From Serratia sp. Ag1 (lineage in GTDB: Bacteria; Pseudomonadota; Gammaproteobacteria; Enterobacterales; Enterobacteriaceae), in the NCBI RefSeq assembly GCF_000743355.1, contig NZ_JQEI01000026.1:124001-188000 (forward strand): a stretch of DNA of 64,000 nt. The letters run 5' to 3'. The position numbers and the translations under genes were made by a program. Position 1 is the stretch's first letter. The number at the start of each line of letters is the position of its first letter. Positions 10,201-19,461 of the stretch are shown here, piece by piece. The notes beneath the pieces are model-generated. The model worked only from the letters and a program-made list of their open reading frames with translations, was not told the origin of the DNA and made no database searches.

Positions 10201-12955
10201 AGTGATCACTGCTGGTGCTGGTGAGAGTACGGCGACTCCGGTATTTGATTTTAATATCGATGTCACCAAGCCAAGTAAACCTGGTAACGACGGGGAAACA
10301 GGGATTGGCACCGTTATCGACGATGTGGGTTCTGTGCAGGGGCCAATCGCTAATGGCGGTACGACGGATGACACGACCCCGACCTTTAACGGTAAAGGTG
10401 AGCCGGGAGATACCATCCACATCTTTGACAAAGGTGTATTGTTGGGCAGCGTTGAGGTTAAAACTGACGGTAATTGGACGTTCACACCTCCGTCATTGAC
10501 TGAGGGTAAACATGATATCACTCTGGTCATCGAAGATCCGGCCGGTAACCAGTCTGAGCCTTCTGACCCGTGGGTAGTGATTGTGGATACCACACCACCG
10601 GCTGTCCCGAGCATTGGCAGCATCTATGACGACGTGGGCAGTAAGACTGGTGAACTGCAACCTGGTGCCGAGACTGACGATACCACGCCGACCTTGAAAG
10701 GCCTGGCGGAAGCTGGTGCGAAGGTTGAGATCTTCGACAAGGGTACCAAGATTGGTGAAACCACGGCTAAGGAAGATGGTAGCTGGGAATTCACACCGGA
10801 AAGTGAACTGGCGGAAGGTAAGCACAGCTTTACCATTCGTGCAACTGACGTAGCGGGTAACGTTTCTGGGCTGTCTCAACCGTGGGCATTGGTGATTGAC
10901 ACCACCGCGCCAAACAAGCCGAGCATAGACGGCAACGGGGCGGGTATCAGTGAAGTCCTTGACGATCAGGGCACAGTAACGGGGCCGATCAGCAATGGCG
11001 GTACCACGGATGACACCAAGCCAACCCTGAACGGCAAGGGCGAACCGGGTGACACCATCATCATTACCGACAATGGTAACAAGATTGGTGAGGTCATCGT
11101 TGACAAAGATGGCAAATGGGAATTTACCCCGGAAACCGACCTGAGCGAAGGTGAGCACAAGATCAGCGTGATCATCCAGGACCCTGCGGGTAATCAGTCT
11201 AAGCCGTCCGACCCGTGGGTAGTGATTGTCGACACCACGCCACCGGCTACGCCGAGCATTGACAGCATCTATGATGACGCGGGCAGCAAGACAGGTGAAC
11301 TGCAATCAGGTGCTACGACCGACGACACCACACCGACCCTGAAAGGCCAGGCGGAAGCTGGTGCGAAGGTTGAGATCTTTGATAACGGTACCAAGATCGG
11401 TGAAACCACGGCTAAGGAAGATGGTAGCTGGGAATTCACGCCGGAAAACGAACTGGCGGAAGGGGATCACAGCTTTACCATCCGTGCAACCGACGTCGCG
11501 GGCAACGTTTCTGGGCTGTCTCAACCGTGGGAACTGGTAATCGGCACAACTCCTATCGCGGAACCGAGTAAGCCAGTGATAGAGGCTGTGATTGACGATG
11601 TAGGCTCAGTAACGGGTGAATTAGTTTCTGGCGCAGTGACTGACGATCGTCAGCCGGAAATCTCAGGCCGCAGTGATGCATATGCTACAGTGATTGTTTA
11701 TGACCGTGGTGTCGAAATTGGCCGCACCCAGGCGAATAAGGATGGAGTCTGGAGCTTTATGCCAGAAAACGACCTGCAAGATGGTACATACAATTTCACC
11801 GCAGTGGCTAAAAATGATGTGGGTAGTAAAAGCGTTACCTCTGATCCGTTTGAACTGATTGTTTATACCGGTAATGGTCCAACTCAGTTTGCACGAGTTT
11901 CGCAGATGGGCAAAGACTCCGGTTATGACGGCAATGACTTTGTGTCTGACAACGGTAATGCAGGGCGTCTGATGCACGGTACGCTGAGTGCAGAACTGGC
12001 AGCGGGTCAGACTCTGCAAGTGTCTACTGATGGTGGCAAGAATTGGTTTGATGCGCTGGTGGACGGCACTAAATGGGCCGCTCAGGACTTGAACGAGCAT
12101 GGAACGAGCTGGAACATCCAGACCCGTGTTATGGATCAGTTCGGTAAGACTGGCGCAGTGATGTCACAGGCCGTGACTCTCGACGTTACTGCGCTGCAGG
12201 CGCCTGCGGCTGTTAGTCTGGAAGGAACCAACCTACGGGTTGAGCTTGGCCTGATGAATGTTGCTAATGTTGTTGTTGGCGAGCGTATTGCAGTCGTTGC
12301 CGACGGTGGGGCCCATCGCTTTGAGCATACGCTGACAGCGCAAGATATTGCAGCCGGGTCGGTAACTCTGGATGTTGGAACGGTAAATAATGCCAGCGTG
12401 GCTCTGGTCGATCTGGCGGGTAACTTGTCAGGCTTTACTACCACCAGTGGTTCTGCACCGGGTGTAAACATGACCGTCACTGGGGATGTGTCCGAGATCT
12501 ACGGTCAGAATCGCGACAATATTTTCACTGTAGACGATGTCAACGTACTCAATAACGTCAAGGTGATTGAGGGTAACGGCGGTGTTGATACGCTGAAACT
12601 GACGGGTGCAGATCAGGTATTGGACTTGTCCACTTGGTCAGGGCGTCTGAGTTCGGTCGAGGTGATCGACATCACTGGCTCTGGTAATAACACGCTGAAG
12701 CTCTCCTTGGGTGATGTGTTAGATCAAGGGTTCCGTGGTGCATTTATCAACGACGAAAGTGTGCAGTTGGCAGTCAAAGGTAATGCAGGTGATGTGGTAA
12801 TGCTGAACGATCTGCTGCCTAACGGTATGGATGTTGGCGATTGGGAAAACCTCGGGGAAGTGGTCTCTGCAGGTATTTCTTATGAAGTTTACCACCACAC
12901 CGGGATGGAAGCTGAAATCCTGATACAACAGGGGGTTGATGTACAGTTCCACTAA
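7211..12955 (+). CDS. Adhesin B: giant BapA-like repetitive biofilm adhesin with N-terminal hydrophobic segment
   Basis: 1914 aa. Residues 1-138 match the BapA prefix-like domain (GxFILVDKETG..., VIIEDFFLNDAQLIG). A glycine-rich hydrophobic stretch, LGALGILALGLGAIGAMV, follows at about residues 140-157. There are 13 Ig-like domains of about 100 aa, each with a TDD(T/N)xPT core, a DNGxxIGET strand and an AGNxS turn. The last 360 residues form a C-terminal module ending in an acidic-hydrophobic type I secretion signal; this module is almost identical to that of adhesin C. Such proteins are exported by an ABC transporter with a TolC-like channel and promote biofilm. The hydrophobic segment could hold the N-terminus in the envelope, which is inference. 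AGGAAGA before the ATG supports the start. Confidence 0.85.
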   Translation: MVTRPTKLVLVDGKEVKQEISLHAKNAGLPQKIKAIANGKFILVDKETGLAPENITVKRVGKDLHVSLEGDSLEQPTVIIEDFFLNDAQLIGMAEDGAYYPYISSNGDDDNAIAAILLDGESSPLVLGGEALSSSESHSILGALGILALGLGAIGAMVSQGRPGKHSGGGNHEEQPVVPDVVLPTLNQVIDNKGALQGIITAGSETDDNTPTFSGSNGTPGNTIIFYDNGKKLGETTVGQDGRWSFTPGESLDEGSHSITLVEQNANGKTSTPSDAFEFVVDTLAPAAPTIVSILDDVGSETGALKSGATTDDTQPTLTGKAEAGAKIEIYDNGKKIGETTADTEGNWVFTPKNELAEGKHSFTSRAYDAAGNISVFSQPWEVLIDTTAPNKPSIDGNGPGIGEIIDDQGAVQGPITNGGATDDTQPTLSGKGEPGDTIIITDNGNKIGETTVDENGNWEFTPENKLDEGEHEIRVIIEDLAGNKSEPSDPWVVIVDTTPPAAPSIGSVYDDAGNQTGELQPGAATDDTTPTLKGQAEAGTNVEIFDKGTKIGETTAGADGKWEFTPKSELAEGEHSFTTRATDAAGNASELSEPWVVIVDSTPPTAPSIGSVYDNAGSKTGAIQPGEVIDDSRPVIGGKAEAGSKVEIYDNGTKIGETTTDEAGNWSFKPDSVLELGNHAITVKAVDAVGNVSEPSSAFDFSLITPNAPSAPAIVAVLDDVGSIQGPLQKDAVTDDTRPTLVGTSEPGTTVSIYNNGELLGSVATDAEGQWRFTPESDLPEGENKLSAIAKDKDGNISPQTGDYIVVIDTTAPAPIESGELMDDVGKIQGAITNGTVTDDAQPTFSGKAEVGSTVVIFDQGKEIGRVVTDSKGDWHFTPDTALTDGEHSLTAQVIDRAGNESEVSEAITFNVDTRLVEVSIDSVQDDFGVKQGPIAMNGVTDDATPTFSGRALPDSTVVIYDKGVELGSVTSDASGNWSFTPQTPMAEGNHAITATVITAGAGESTATPVFDFNIDVTKPSKPGNDGETGIGTVIDDVGSVQGPIANGGTTDDTTPTFNGKGEPGDTIHIFDKGVLLGSVEVKTDGNWTFTPPSLTEGKHDITLVIEDPAGNQSEPSDPWVVIVDTTPPAVPSIGSIYDDVGSKTGELQPGAETDDTTPTLKGLAEAGAKVEIFDKGTKIGETTAKEDGSWEFTPESELAEGKHSFTIRATDVAGNVSGLSQPWALVIDTTAPNKPSIDGNGAGISEVLDDQGTVTGPISNGGTTDDTKPTLNGKGEPGDTIIITDNGNKIGEVIVDKDGKWEFTPETDLSEGEHKISVIIQDPAGNQSKPSDPWVVIVDTTPPATPSIDSIYDDAGSKTGELQSGATTDDTTPTLKGQAEAGAKVEIFDNGTKIGETTAKEDGSWEFTPENELAEGDHSFTIRATDVAGNVSGLSQPWELVIGTTPIAEPSKPVIEAVIDDVGSVTGELVSGAVTDDRQPEISGRSDAYATVIVYDRGVEIGRTQANKDGVWSFMPENDLQDGTYNFTAVAKNDVGSKSVTSDPFELIVYTGNGPTQFARVSQMGKDSGYDGNDFVSDNGNAGRLMHGTLSAELAAGQTLQVSTDGGKNWFDALVDGTKWAAQDLNEHGTSWNIQTRVMDQFGKTGAVMSQAVTLDVTALQAPAAVSLEGTNLRVELGLMNVANVVVGERIAVVADGGAHRFEHTLTAQDIAAGSVTLDVGTVNNASVALVDLAGNLSGFTTTSGSAPGVNMTVTGDVSEIYGQNRDNIFTVDDVNVLNNVKVIEGNGGVDTLKLTGADQVLDLSTWSGRLSSVEVIDITGSGNNTLKLSLGDVLDQGFRGAFINDESVQLAVKGNAGDVVMLNDLLPNGMDVGDWENLGEVVSAGISYEVYHHTGMEAEILIQQGVDVQFH

Positions 12956-13130
12956 TTGTTCCAACAGACCTGAATAGATAGCTACGCTTGCTCGTGTTAC
13001 AGGTTTGCATGATGTTGGTTAGCCGACCGTTGAGCGCAGAGGTGCGCGATACGGGCCTGGGGATGGGGTCATGGCGTATCGGCCCCACATCATCACCAAA
13101 GACATGATATGCACCTATTAGGTCAACAAC

Positions 13131-13167
13131 AAAGTGGGCTTAACCATACAAGGTTAAAGCCCACTTT
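13131..13167 (+). terminator. Terminator after adhesin B
   Basis: A 15-bp stem, AAAGTGGGCTTAACC against GGTTAAAGCCCACTTT with one bulged A, a 6-nt loop, and then ATCTTTAAA. It lies 175 bp after the adhesin B stop. Confidence 0.7.
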
Positions 13168-13192
13168 ATCTTTAAATCACTATAGACACTGA

Positions 13193-13311
13193 ATACTTCA
13201 AGTTGCTTGGGTTTTGGGTTGAGCTCTGATGTTCCGTTCACATAGTGCGCGACATGTTACAAGTGTTGCTCGCTTGCGAGCAACTCGAATTATTTAGGTA
13301 TATATGAATAA
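13193..13311. repeat. Intergenic palindromic repeat (ATACTTCAAGTTGC family)
   Basis: Starts ATACTTCAAGTTGC and ends CAACTCGAATTATTTAGGTAT. An inner perfect 9-bp hairpin, GTTGCTCGC / GCGAGCAAC, lies at 13265-13284. The same flanking words occur at 29316-29378, and related forms at 59037-59096 and 63914-64000. Its location only between genes fits a dispersed enterobacterial repeat; I cannot name the family with certainty. Confidence 0.55.
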
Positions 13312-13748
13312 TAACGAAATAGAATTGATACTAGTCCTATCATGTTTAATTTAAATTCGAACATGCCTGACAGACCGAAAAGTCATTGTGGTTTAGGATA
13401 ACGCTTAGAATAACAGGTATGCTGACTTGGTTAATTATCCATGTTCTAAGTTATTTAGTGATTTTTCTGGTGCAGTTAAAAGTGTTCTTTCGATAGTGCC
13501 ATACGACGTTCTTTTCGATTAAAACCCTTAAGGAACTTTATAATCTAAACAATTAGAATTGCAGGGAAGTGCAAGCGCAGCACATGAAGCTTGGAGTCTG
13601 TCAAGTACAGATGCGTTGTTTTCAGGGGGGTAAAATCTGAATAATGGAAATTTACCCACACTTAACTTTAAATTCTATTGAAGCGAGCATTGCCCTGCAG
13701 GGGTGAAGCTGACTTTTCCTTTAAATACTATTTACGGATAATGACATA

Positions 13749-16700
13749 ATGAATTTCGCTTTTTTAACTGATGAAGGTACTTTATCTTTCTATCCTATAG
13801 ATAAAGTTGAGAGTCTATATATACCTATCCAATCGATAGAAGGGGCAAGTTATATCGTCACCGAGCAATATGGTGTTGATATTAATGAAACCCTTACAGC
13901 AGAACGTGTTAATGACGATCTTCATCTGAAGTTTTATGCGGATTCGCAGACTCCTTCTGCTATCGTTATCAAGGATTTTGCCTTGACGAATGGCAAAATT
14001 TTCAGCTTGGCTGACAATGGCGAATATCGCCAGCACCTCACCGTTGAAGATATGCCACTTCAAGGCCCTGTAACGTTAACCAACTTCTATCTTGGTACAC
14101 AGCAGGAACAGCCAGAAGCGGTATCTCTGAAAGTGATCCAGCATGCTGCTACCCTGCAGACGTTCGAAACACTGGGCGAGTCGCTGAACCCGAGCAGTGA
14201 TGTTTTTCCTGCACAACCGGAAGTTACCGCCTTTTCGGAAGAAAAGCCGCTGCTTGCTGCAAGCCTGGAGGCTAATACACCATTTAATGCAATACCTTCC
14301 ATCACCAATGTTTTTGATCAGGTCGGTCTCCGTCAGGGAAATTTGGTAAGTGGTAGTGTTACTGACGATAAACAGCCAAAACTTGTAGGTACTGGGCGGC
14401 CAGGTGCGCAGTTGGAAATTTTCCAAAACGGCGAGCTTATCGGCTTGGCTCCTGTTGACAGTGCTACAGGCGCGTGGTCATTTATTCCTTCAGTGCCATT
14501 GCAGGAAGGTGGTCAGCTTTTCTACGTCCGCGATCCGCAGACTAATCAAACCTCGGCTAACATCGTATTGATCGTTGATACGGTGGCTCCTTCACGTTCT
14601 ACAATTTCCAGCGTGGTTGCTGGTGATACTGATGCGACGACTGCAATTAGCCAAAATGGCTATACCAATGATAATACACCGACCCTATCGGGAAAAGGTG
14701 AAGCCAACTGTCTGATTGCCATCTACAACGGCAATGCGCTGGTAGGCACAACTTATGCCAACAATAGTGGTGAGTGGAGCTTTACGCCGATTTCTCCACT
14801 GCAGGATGGTAAATACGAATTTAAAGCTGCGGGTACTGATTTCTCCGGTAACGTCGGTTTGTCTTCCGCCAAGTTTATTTTTACCATTGATACTGTGCCA
14901 CCAACTCAGCCTAAGATTACTGAACTTATTGATAACGTTGGTGCTGTAACGGGGCCAGTGCTCAATGGTGCCACCACGGATGATAATACGCCAACCCTGA
15001 AAGGCCTGGGGGAAGCGGGTAGAAAAGTTACCCTTTACGATAACGGTGAGAAGATTGGTGAAACCACCGTTGATAAAGATGGCAACTGGGAGTTTACCCC
15101 GGAAACCGCGCTGAGCGAAGATCAGCATGAGTTCAGTGTGATTATTGAAGACCTGGCGGGCAACAAGTCTAAGCCATCCGAACCGTGGGTGGTGGTTGTC
15201 GATACCATGTCTCCAGCAGCACCGAGTATTGTCAGCGTCTATGACAACGTGGGTAACATTACTGGTGAACTATTGCAATCGGGCAGTGCGACTGACGATA
15301 CCACGCCGACCCTGAAAGGCCAGTCGGTAAAGGGCGCGAAGGTTGAGATCTTCGACAACGGTACCAAGATTGGTGAAACCACGGCTAAGGAAGATGGTAG
15401 CTGGGAATTCACACCGGAAAGCGAACTGGCGGAAGGTGAACACAGTTTTACCGCTCGTGCGACCAACGCATCTGGTAAAGTATCTGATCTGTCCCAACCG
15501 TGGGCACTGGTGATCGATACCACTGCGCCAGAGCAGCCAGGTATTGACGGCAACGGGGCGGGCATCAGCGAGGTCCTTGACGATCAGGGCACAGTAACGG
15601 GGCCGATCAGCAATGGCGGTACCACGGATGACACCAAGCCAACCCTGAACGGCAAGGGCGAACCGGGTGACACCATCATTATTACCGACAATGGTAACAA
15701 GATTGGTGAGGTCATCGTTGACAAAGATGGCAAATGGGAATTTACCCCGGAAACCGACCTGAACGAAGGTGAGCACAAGCTCAGCGTGATCATCCAAGAC
15801 CCGGTGGGTAATCAGTCTAAGCCGTCCGACCCATGGGTAGTGATTGTCGACACCACGCCACCGGCTACGCCGAGCATTGGCAGTGTCTATGACAACGCAG
15901 GTAACATTACCGGTGATCTGAAACCGGGCGCGGCAACTGACGACACCACGCCGACCCTGAAAGGCCAGGCGGAAGCTGGTGCGAAGGTTGAGATCTTTGA
16001 TAACGGTACCAAGATCGGTGAAACCACGGCTAAGGAAGATGGTAGCTGGGAATTCACGCCGGAAAACGAGCTGACAGAAGGGGATCACAGCTTTACCATC
16101 CGTGCAACCGACGTAGCGGGTAACGCTTCTGAACTGTCCGAACCATGGGCACTGGTGATCGATACCACTGCGCCAGAGCAGCCAGGTATTGATGGCAACG
16201 GGGCGGGTATCAGCGAAGTCCTTGACGATCAGGGCACAGTAACGGGGCCGATCAGCAATGGCGGTACCACGGATGACACCAAGCCAACCCTGAATGGCAA
16301 GGGTGAACCGGGTGACACCATCATTATTACCGACAATGGTAACAAGATTGGTGAGGTCATCGTTGACAAAGATGGCAAATGGGAGTTTACCCCGGAAACC
16401 GATCTGAGCGAAGGTGAGCACAAGCTCAGCGTGATCATCCAAGACCCGGTGGGTAATCAGTCTAAGCCGTCCGACCCGTGGGTAGTGATTGTCGACACCA
16501 CGCCACCGGCTACGCCGAGCATTGGCAGTGTCTATGACAACGCAGGTAACATTACCGGTGACCTGAAACCGGGCGCGGCAACTGACGACACCACGCCGAC
16601 CCTGAAAGGCCAGGCGGAAGCTGGTGCGAAGGTTGAGATCTTTGATAACGGTACCAAGATCGGTGAAACCACGGCTAAGGAAGATGGTAGCTGGGAATTC

Positions 16701-18845
16701 ACGCCGGAAAACGAGCTGACAGAAGGGGATCACAGCTTTACCATTCGTGCAACCGACGTAGCGGGTAACGCTTCTGAACTGTCCGAACCATGGGCTCTGG
16801 TGATCGATACCACTGCGCCAGAGCAGCCAGGTATTGACGGCAACGGGGCGGGTATCAGCGAAGTCCTCGACGATCAGGGCACAGTAACGGGGCCGATCAG
16901 CAATGGCGGTACCACGGATGACACCAAGCCAACCCTGAACGGCAAGGGCGAACCGGGTGACACCATCATTATTACCGACAATGGTAACAAGATTGGTGAG
17001 GTCATCGTTGACAAAGATGGCAAATGGGAGTTTACCCCGGAAACCGATCTGAGCGAAGGCGAGCACAAGCTTAGCGTGATCATCCAAGACCCGGTGGGTA
17101 ATCAGTCTAAGCCGTCCGACCCATGGGTAGTGATTGTCGACACCACACCACCGGTTGCGCCCACGATCGATAGCATTTATGACAACGCGGGCGAAAAGAC
17201 AGGCTTTCTTACGCCTAATGACACCACTGATGATACGACACCGACTCTGAAAGGTCAGGCGGAGGCTGGTACTAAAGTTGAGATCTTCGATAAGGGTACC
17301 AAGATCGGTGAAACCACAGCTAAGGAAGATGGTAGCTGGGAATTCACGCCGGAAAACGAACTGGCGGAAGGGGCTCACAGCTTTACTGTAGAAGCAACTG
17401 ACATAGCGGGTAATCGCTCCGATGCTTCGGAAGCATGGCCAGCTAGAATTATCGTTAAACTGCCGGAAACACCGGTTATTGAATCGGTGATGGATGATGC
17501 AGGCTCAGTAACGGGTAAATTAGCTTCTGGTGACTTGACCGATGATCGTCGCCCAGAAATCTCAGGCAGCGGTGAGGCGGATGTCACGGTGATTGTTTAT
17601 GACCGTGGTATCGAAATTGGTCGCGCCAAAGCGGATGAGAATGGGGACTGGAGCTTTACACCGCAAAGCGATCTGAAAGATGGTGAATACAGCTTCACAG
17701 TAGTGGCTGAAAATAGTGTGGGTAGCAAAAGTGTTGCCTCCGACCCGTTTGAACTGATTGTTTATACCGGTAATGGTCCAACTCAGTTTGCACGAGTTTC
17801 GCAGATGGGCAAAGACTCCGGTTATGACGGCAATGACTTTGTGTCTGACAATGGTAATGCCGGACGTCTGATGTACGGTAAACTCAGTGCAGAACTGGCG
17901 GCGGGTCAGACTCTGCAAGTGTCTACCGACGGTGGCAAAAATTGGTTTGATGCACTGGTGGACGGCACTAAATGGGCCGCTCAGGACTTGAACGAGCATG
18001 CAGCGAGCTGGAACATCCAGACTCGTGTGGTGGATCAGCTTGGTAACCCTGGTTATGTGACGTCGCAGGCCGTAACTCTCGACATCGTTGCATCGCGAGC
18101 GCCTGCTTCAGTCAGTCTGCAAGGAACCAACCTGCTGGTTGGGTTTGACCCAGCGAATGTTGTTGTGGGTGAGCGTATTGCGGTTGTTGCTGATGGTGGC
18201 ACTCATCGTTTTGAGCATACTCTGACAGAGCAGGATATCGCAGCCGGGTCGGTAACTCTGGATGTTGGAACGGTAAGCAATGCCAGTGTGGCTCTGGTCG
18301 ATCTGGCGGGTAACTTGTCAAACTTTACTACCACCAGTGGTTCTGCACCGGGCGTAAACATGACTGTAACTGGGGATGTGTCCGAAATCTACGGTCAGAA
18401 TCGTGACAACATTTTCACGGTAGCCGATGTCGATGTACTCAACAACGTCAAGGTGATTGAGGGTAACGGCGGTGTTGATGTGCTGAAACTGACGGGCGCA
18501 GATCAGGTGTTGGACTTGTCTGCCTGGTCAGGGCGTCTGAGTTCGGTCGAGGTGATCGACATTACTGGCTCTGGTAATAACACGCTGAAGCTCTCCTTGG
18601 GTGATGTGTTAGATCAAGGGTTCCGTGGTGCATTTATCAACGACGAAAGTGTGCAGTTGGCGGTCAAAGGTAATGCAGGTGATGTGGTAATGCTGAACGA
18701 TCTGTTGCCTAACGGTATGGATGTTGGCGATTGGGAAAGCCTCGGGGAAGTGGTCTCTGCAGGTATTTCTTATGAAGTTTACCACCACACCGGGATGGAA
18801 GCAGAGCTCCTGGTACAACAGGGCGTTACCGTTCAGTTCTCGTAA
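13749..18845 (+). CDS. Adhesin C: giant BapA-like repetitive adhesin with 645-bp internal tandem repeat
   Basis: 1698 aa. Residues 1-100 are a divergent BapA-type prefix (YIVTEQYGVDINETL, VIKDFALTNGKIFSL), followed by a Gln/Glu-rich linker. It lacks the hydrophobic segment of adhesin B. Eleven Ig-like domains follow; five of them lie in a 215-codon unit repeated about 2.5 times (15514-17150). The C-terminal 360 residues are almost the same as those of B and end with the type I secretion tail (LLVQQGVTVQF). It lies in tandem with B and is the likely product of duplication and recombination. The start was chosen because the prefix domain begins there, although only a weak GGATAA-like ribosome binding site is visible. 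Role: cell-surface or released biofilm adhesin, inferred from family. Confidence 0.83.
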   Translation: MNFAFLTDEGTLSFYPIDKVESLYIPIQSIEGASYIVTEQYGVDINETLTAERVNDDLHLKFYADSQTPSAIVIKDFALTNGKIFSLADNGEYRQHLTVEDMPLQGPVTLTNFYLGTQQEQPEAVSLKVIQHAATLQTFETLGESLNPSSDVFPAQPEVTAFSEEKPLLAASLEANTPFNAIPSITNVFDQVGLRQGNLVSGSVTDDKQPKLVGTGRPGAQLEIFQNGELIGLAPVDSATGAWSFIPSVPLQEGGQLFYVRDPQTNQTSANIVLIVDTVAPSRSTISSVVAGDTDATTAISQNGYTNDNTPTLSGKGEANCLIAIYNGNALVGTTYANNSGEWSFTPISPLQDGKYEFKAAGTDFSGNVGLSSAKFIFTIDTVPPTQPKITELIDNVGAVTGPVLNGATTDDNTPTLKGLGEAGRKVTLYDNGEKIGETTVDKDGNWEFTPETALSEDQHEFSVIIEDLAGNKSKPSEPWVVVVDTMSPAAPSIVSVYDNVGNITGELLQSGSATDDTTPTLKGQSVKGAKVEIFDNGTKIGETTAKEDGSWEFTPESELAEGEHSFTARATNASGKVSDLSQPWALVIDTTAPEQPGIDGNGAGISEVLDDQGTVTGPISNGGTTDDTKPTLNGKGEPGDTIIITDNGNKIGEVIVDKDGKWEFTPETDLNEGEHKLSVIIQDPVGNQSKPSDPWVVIVDTTPPATPSIGSVYDNAGNITGDLKPGAATDDTTPTLKGQAEAGAKVEIFDNGTKIGETTAKEDGSWEFTPENELTEGDHSFTIRATDVAGNASELSEPWALVIDTTAPEQPGIDGNGAGISEVLDDQGTVTGPISNGGTTDDTKPTLNGKGEPGDTIIITDNGNKIGEVIVDKDGKWEFTPETDLSEGEHKLSVIIQDPVGNQSKPSDPWVVIVDTTPPATPSIGSVYDNAGNITGDLKPGAATDDTTPTLKGQAEAGAKVEIFDNGTKIGETTAKEDGSWEFTPENELTEGDHSFTIRATDVAGNASELSEPWALVIDTTAPEQPGIDGNGAGISEVLDDQGTVTGPISNGGTTDDTKPTLNGKGEPGDTIIITDNGNKIGEVIVDKDGKWEFTPETDLSEGEHKLSVIIQDPVGNQSKPSDPWVVIVDTTPPVAPTIDSIYDNAGEKTGFLTPNDTTDDTTPTLKGQAEAGTKVEIFDKGTKIGETTAKEDGSWEFTPENELAEGAHSFTVEATDIAGNRSDASEAWPARIIVKLPETPVIESVMDDAGSVTGKLASGDLTDDRRPEISGSGEADVTVIVYDRGIEIGRAKADENGDWSFTPQSDLKDGEYSFTVVAENSVGSKSVASDPFELIVYTGNGPTQFARVSQMGKDSGYDGNDFVSDNGNAGRLMYGKLSAELAAGQTLQVSTDGGKNWFDALVDGTKWAAQDLNEHAASWNIQTRVVDQLGNPGYVTSQAVTLDIVASRAPASVSLQGTNLLVGFDPANVVVGERIAVVADGGTHRFEHTLTEQDIAAGSVTLDVGTVSNASVALVDLAGNLSNFTTTSGSAPGVNMTVTGDVSEIYGQNRDNIFTVADVDVLNNVKVIEGNGGVDVLKLTGADQVLDLSAWSGRLSSVEVIDITGSGNNTLKLSLGDVLDQGFRGAFINDESVQLAVKGNAGDVVMLNDLLPNGMDVGDWESLGEVVSAGISYEVYHHTGMEAELLVQQGVTVQFS
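15514..17150 (+). repeat. In-frame 645-bp tandem repeat within adhesin C
   Basis: The string GGTATTGA(C/T)GGCAACGGGGCGGG recurs at 15540, 16185 and 16830, exactly 645 bp apart (215 codons). Each unit encodes two Ig-like domains (GTTDDTKPTLNG and AATDDTTPTLKG types). The third copy diverges near 17150. The copies differ at only scattered bases, which points to recent expansion or gene conversion. Adhesin B holds a similar block near 10918-11245. Confidence 0.9.
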
Positions 18846-18856
18846 AGTTAACTTGT

Positions 18857-18875
18857 GGGGCTGCGCATCAGCCCC
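18857..18875 (+). terminator. Terminator-like hairpin after adhesin C
   Basis: A perfect 7-bp stem, GGGGCTG / CAGCCCC, with a 5-nt loop lies 12 bp after the adhesin C stop. A second 10-bp hairpin (GCTTACGCAC / GTGCGTAAGC, 18896-18924) follows in the leader of the next gene. Neither has a strong T run, so read-through into that gene is possible. Confidence 0.5.
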
Positions 18876-18954
18876 TTCAAGATAATTCATCAATAGCTTA
18901 CGCACTTCTTTAAGGTGCGTAAGCATAAATAAGAATACCAAGGAGTTTTTTAAA

Positions 18955-19461
18955 ATGTATTGTAAGAAAATTAAAGTTGCTTTGACAGGGGTATTATTAC
19001 TGCTGTTTACCCCTCATGCTTTTAGCCAAAAATCATCGAATATACCTAAATCAAGAGTGTTCGGTGAGCAGTATCATGAATTACCGACGAGTAAGTCTGA
19101 CAGAACACGTGTGATTTATTATCGTACAGGTTATGAGGCGCAAAAATTATCTGGTGCTAATGTATATATTGATGGGCGTTATCATACTTCTTTATTACCT
19201 GGCGGCTTCTCTACTTTTTGTCTCGCCCCAGGCGAACATACATTAGGTGCCTATCAGGGTGATGCACCATTATATCGTGGTAAGACAGAGGAACTTTACC
19301 GAGTTAAACTTGAAGCTGGAAAAACCTATTTTATAAAAGTTGCTGATAGTGGTAGTGCAGCGCCTGTATCAGTAACACGTCCTGAAGCTGAGCAAGAATT
19401 AAAATATACTCGTGAACAAAAACATGCCGTTTCACGCGCGGCCGTTTTATCTTGTAAATGA
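18955..19461 (+). CDS. Small exported protein of unknown function downstream of adhesin C
   Basis: 168 aa with a clear Sec signal peptide (KKIKVALTGVLLLLFTPHAFS, cut near AFS-Q) and no lipobox Cys. The mature part has a beta-rich core, GANVYIDGRYHTSLLPGG...FCLAPGEHTLGAY..., and then AGKTYFIKV. This looks like the DUF2846-type PEGA-like folds seen in some envelope proteins, but I do not claim a family. A strong AAGGAG ribosome binding site lies 11 bp before the ATG. Its place 110 bp after adhesin C, in the same direction, suggests an accessory envelope factor for the adhesins. That is inference from position only. It is more AT-rich than the core genes. Confidence 0.7.
   Translation: MYCKKIKVALTGVLLLLFTPHAFSQKSSNIPKSRVFGEQYHELPTSKSDRTRVIYYRTGYEAQKLSGANVYIDGRYHTSLLPGGFSTFCLAPGEHTLGAYQGDAPLYRGKTEELYRVKLEAGKTYFIKVADSGSAAPVSVTRPEAEQELKYTREQKHAVSRAAVLSCK

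Larger units (their letters stand above)
12956..13748. other. Intergenic region between adhesins B and C
   Basis: 793 bp without a convincing gene. It contains a terminator at 13131-13167, a palindromic repeat at 13193-13311, and then AT-rich DNA that presumably carries the adhesin C promoter. The region is long enough that C is probably transcribed on its own. Confidence 0.6.

Noticed and set aside
15514..17150. CRISPR array
   Set aside because: The repeats are 645 bp, coding and in frame; there are no short repeats with unique spacers.
15270..17378. A 702-codon open frame on the minus strand
   Set aside because: It is the antisense of the adhesin C repeats; the translation is a repeated low-information sequence caused by codon bias and periodicity of the sense gene.
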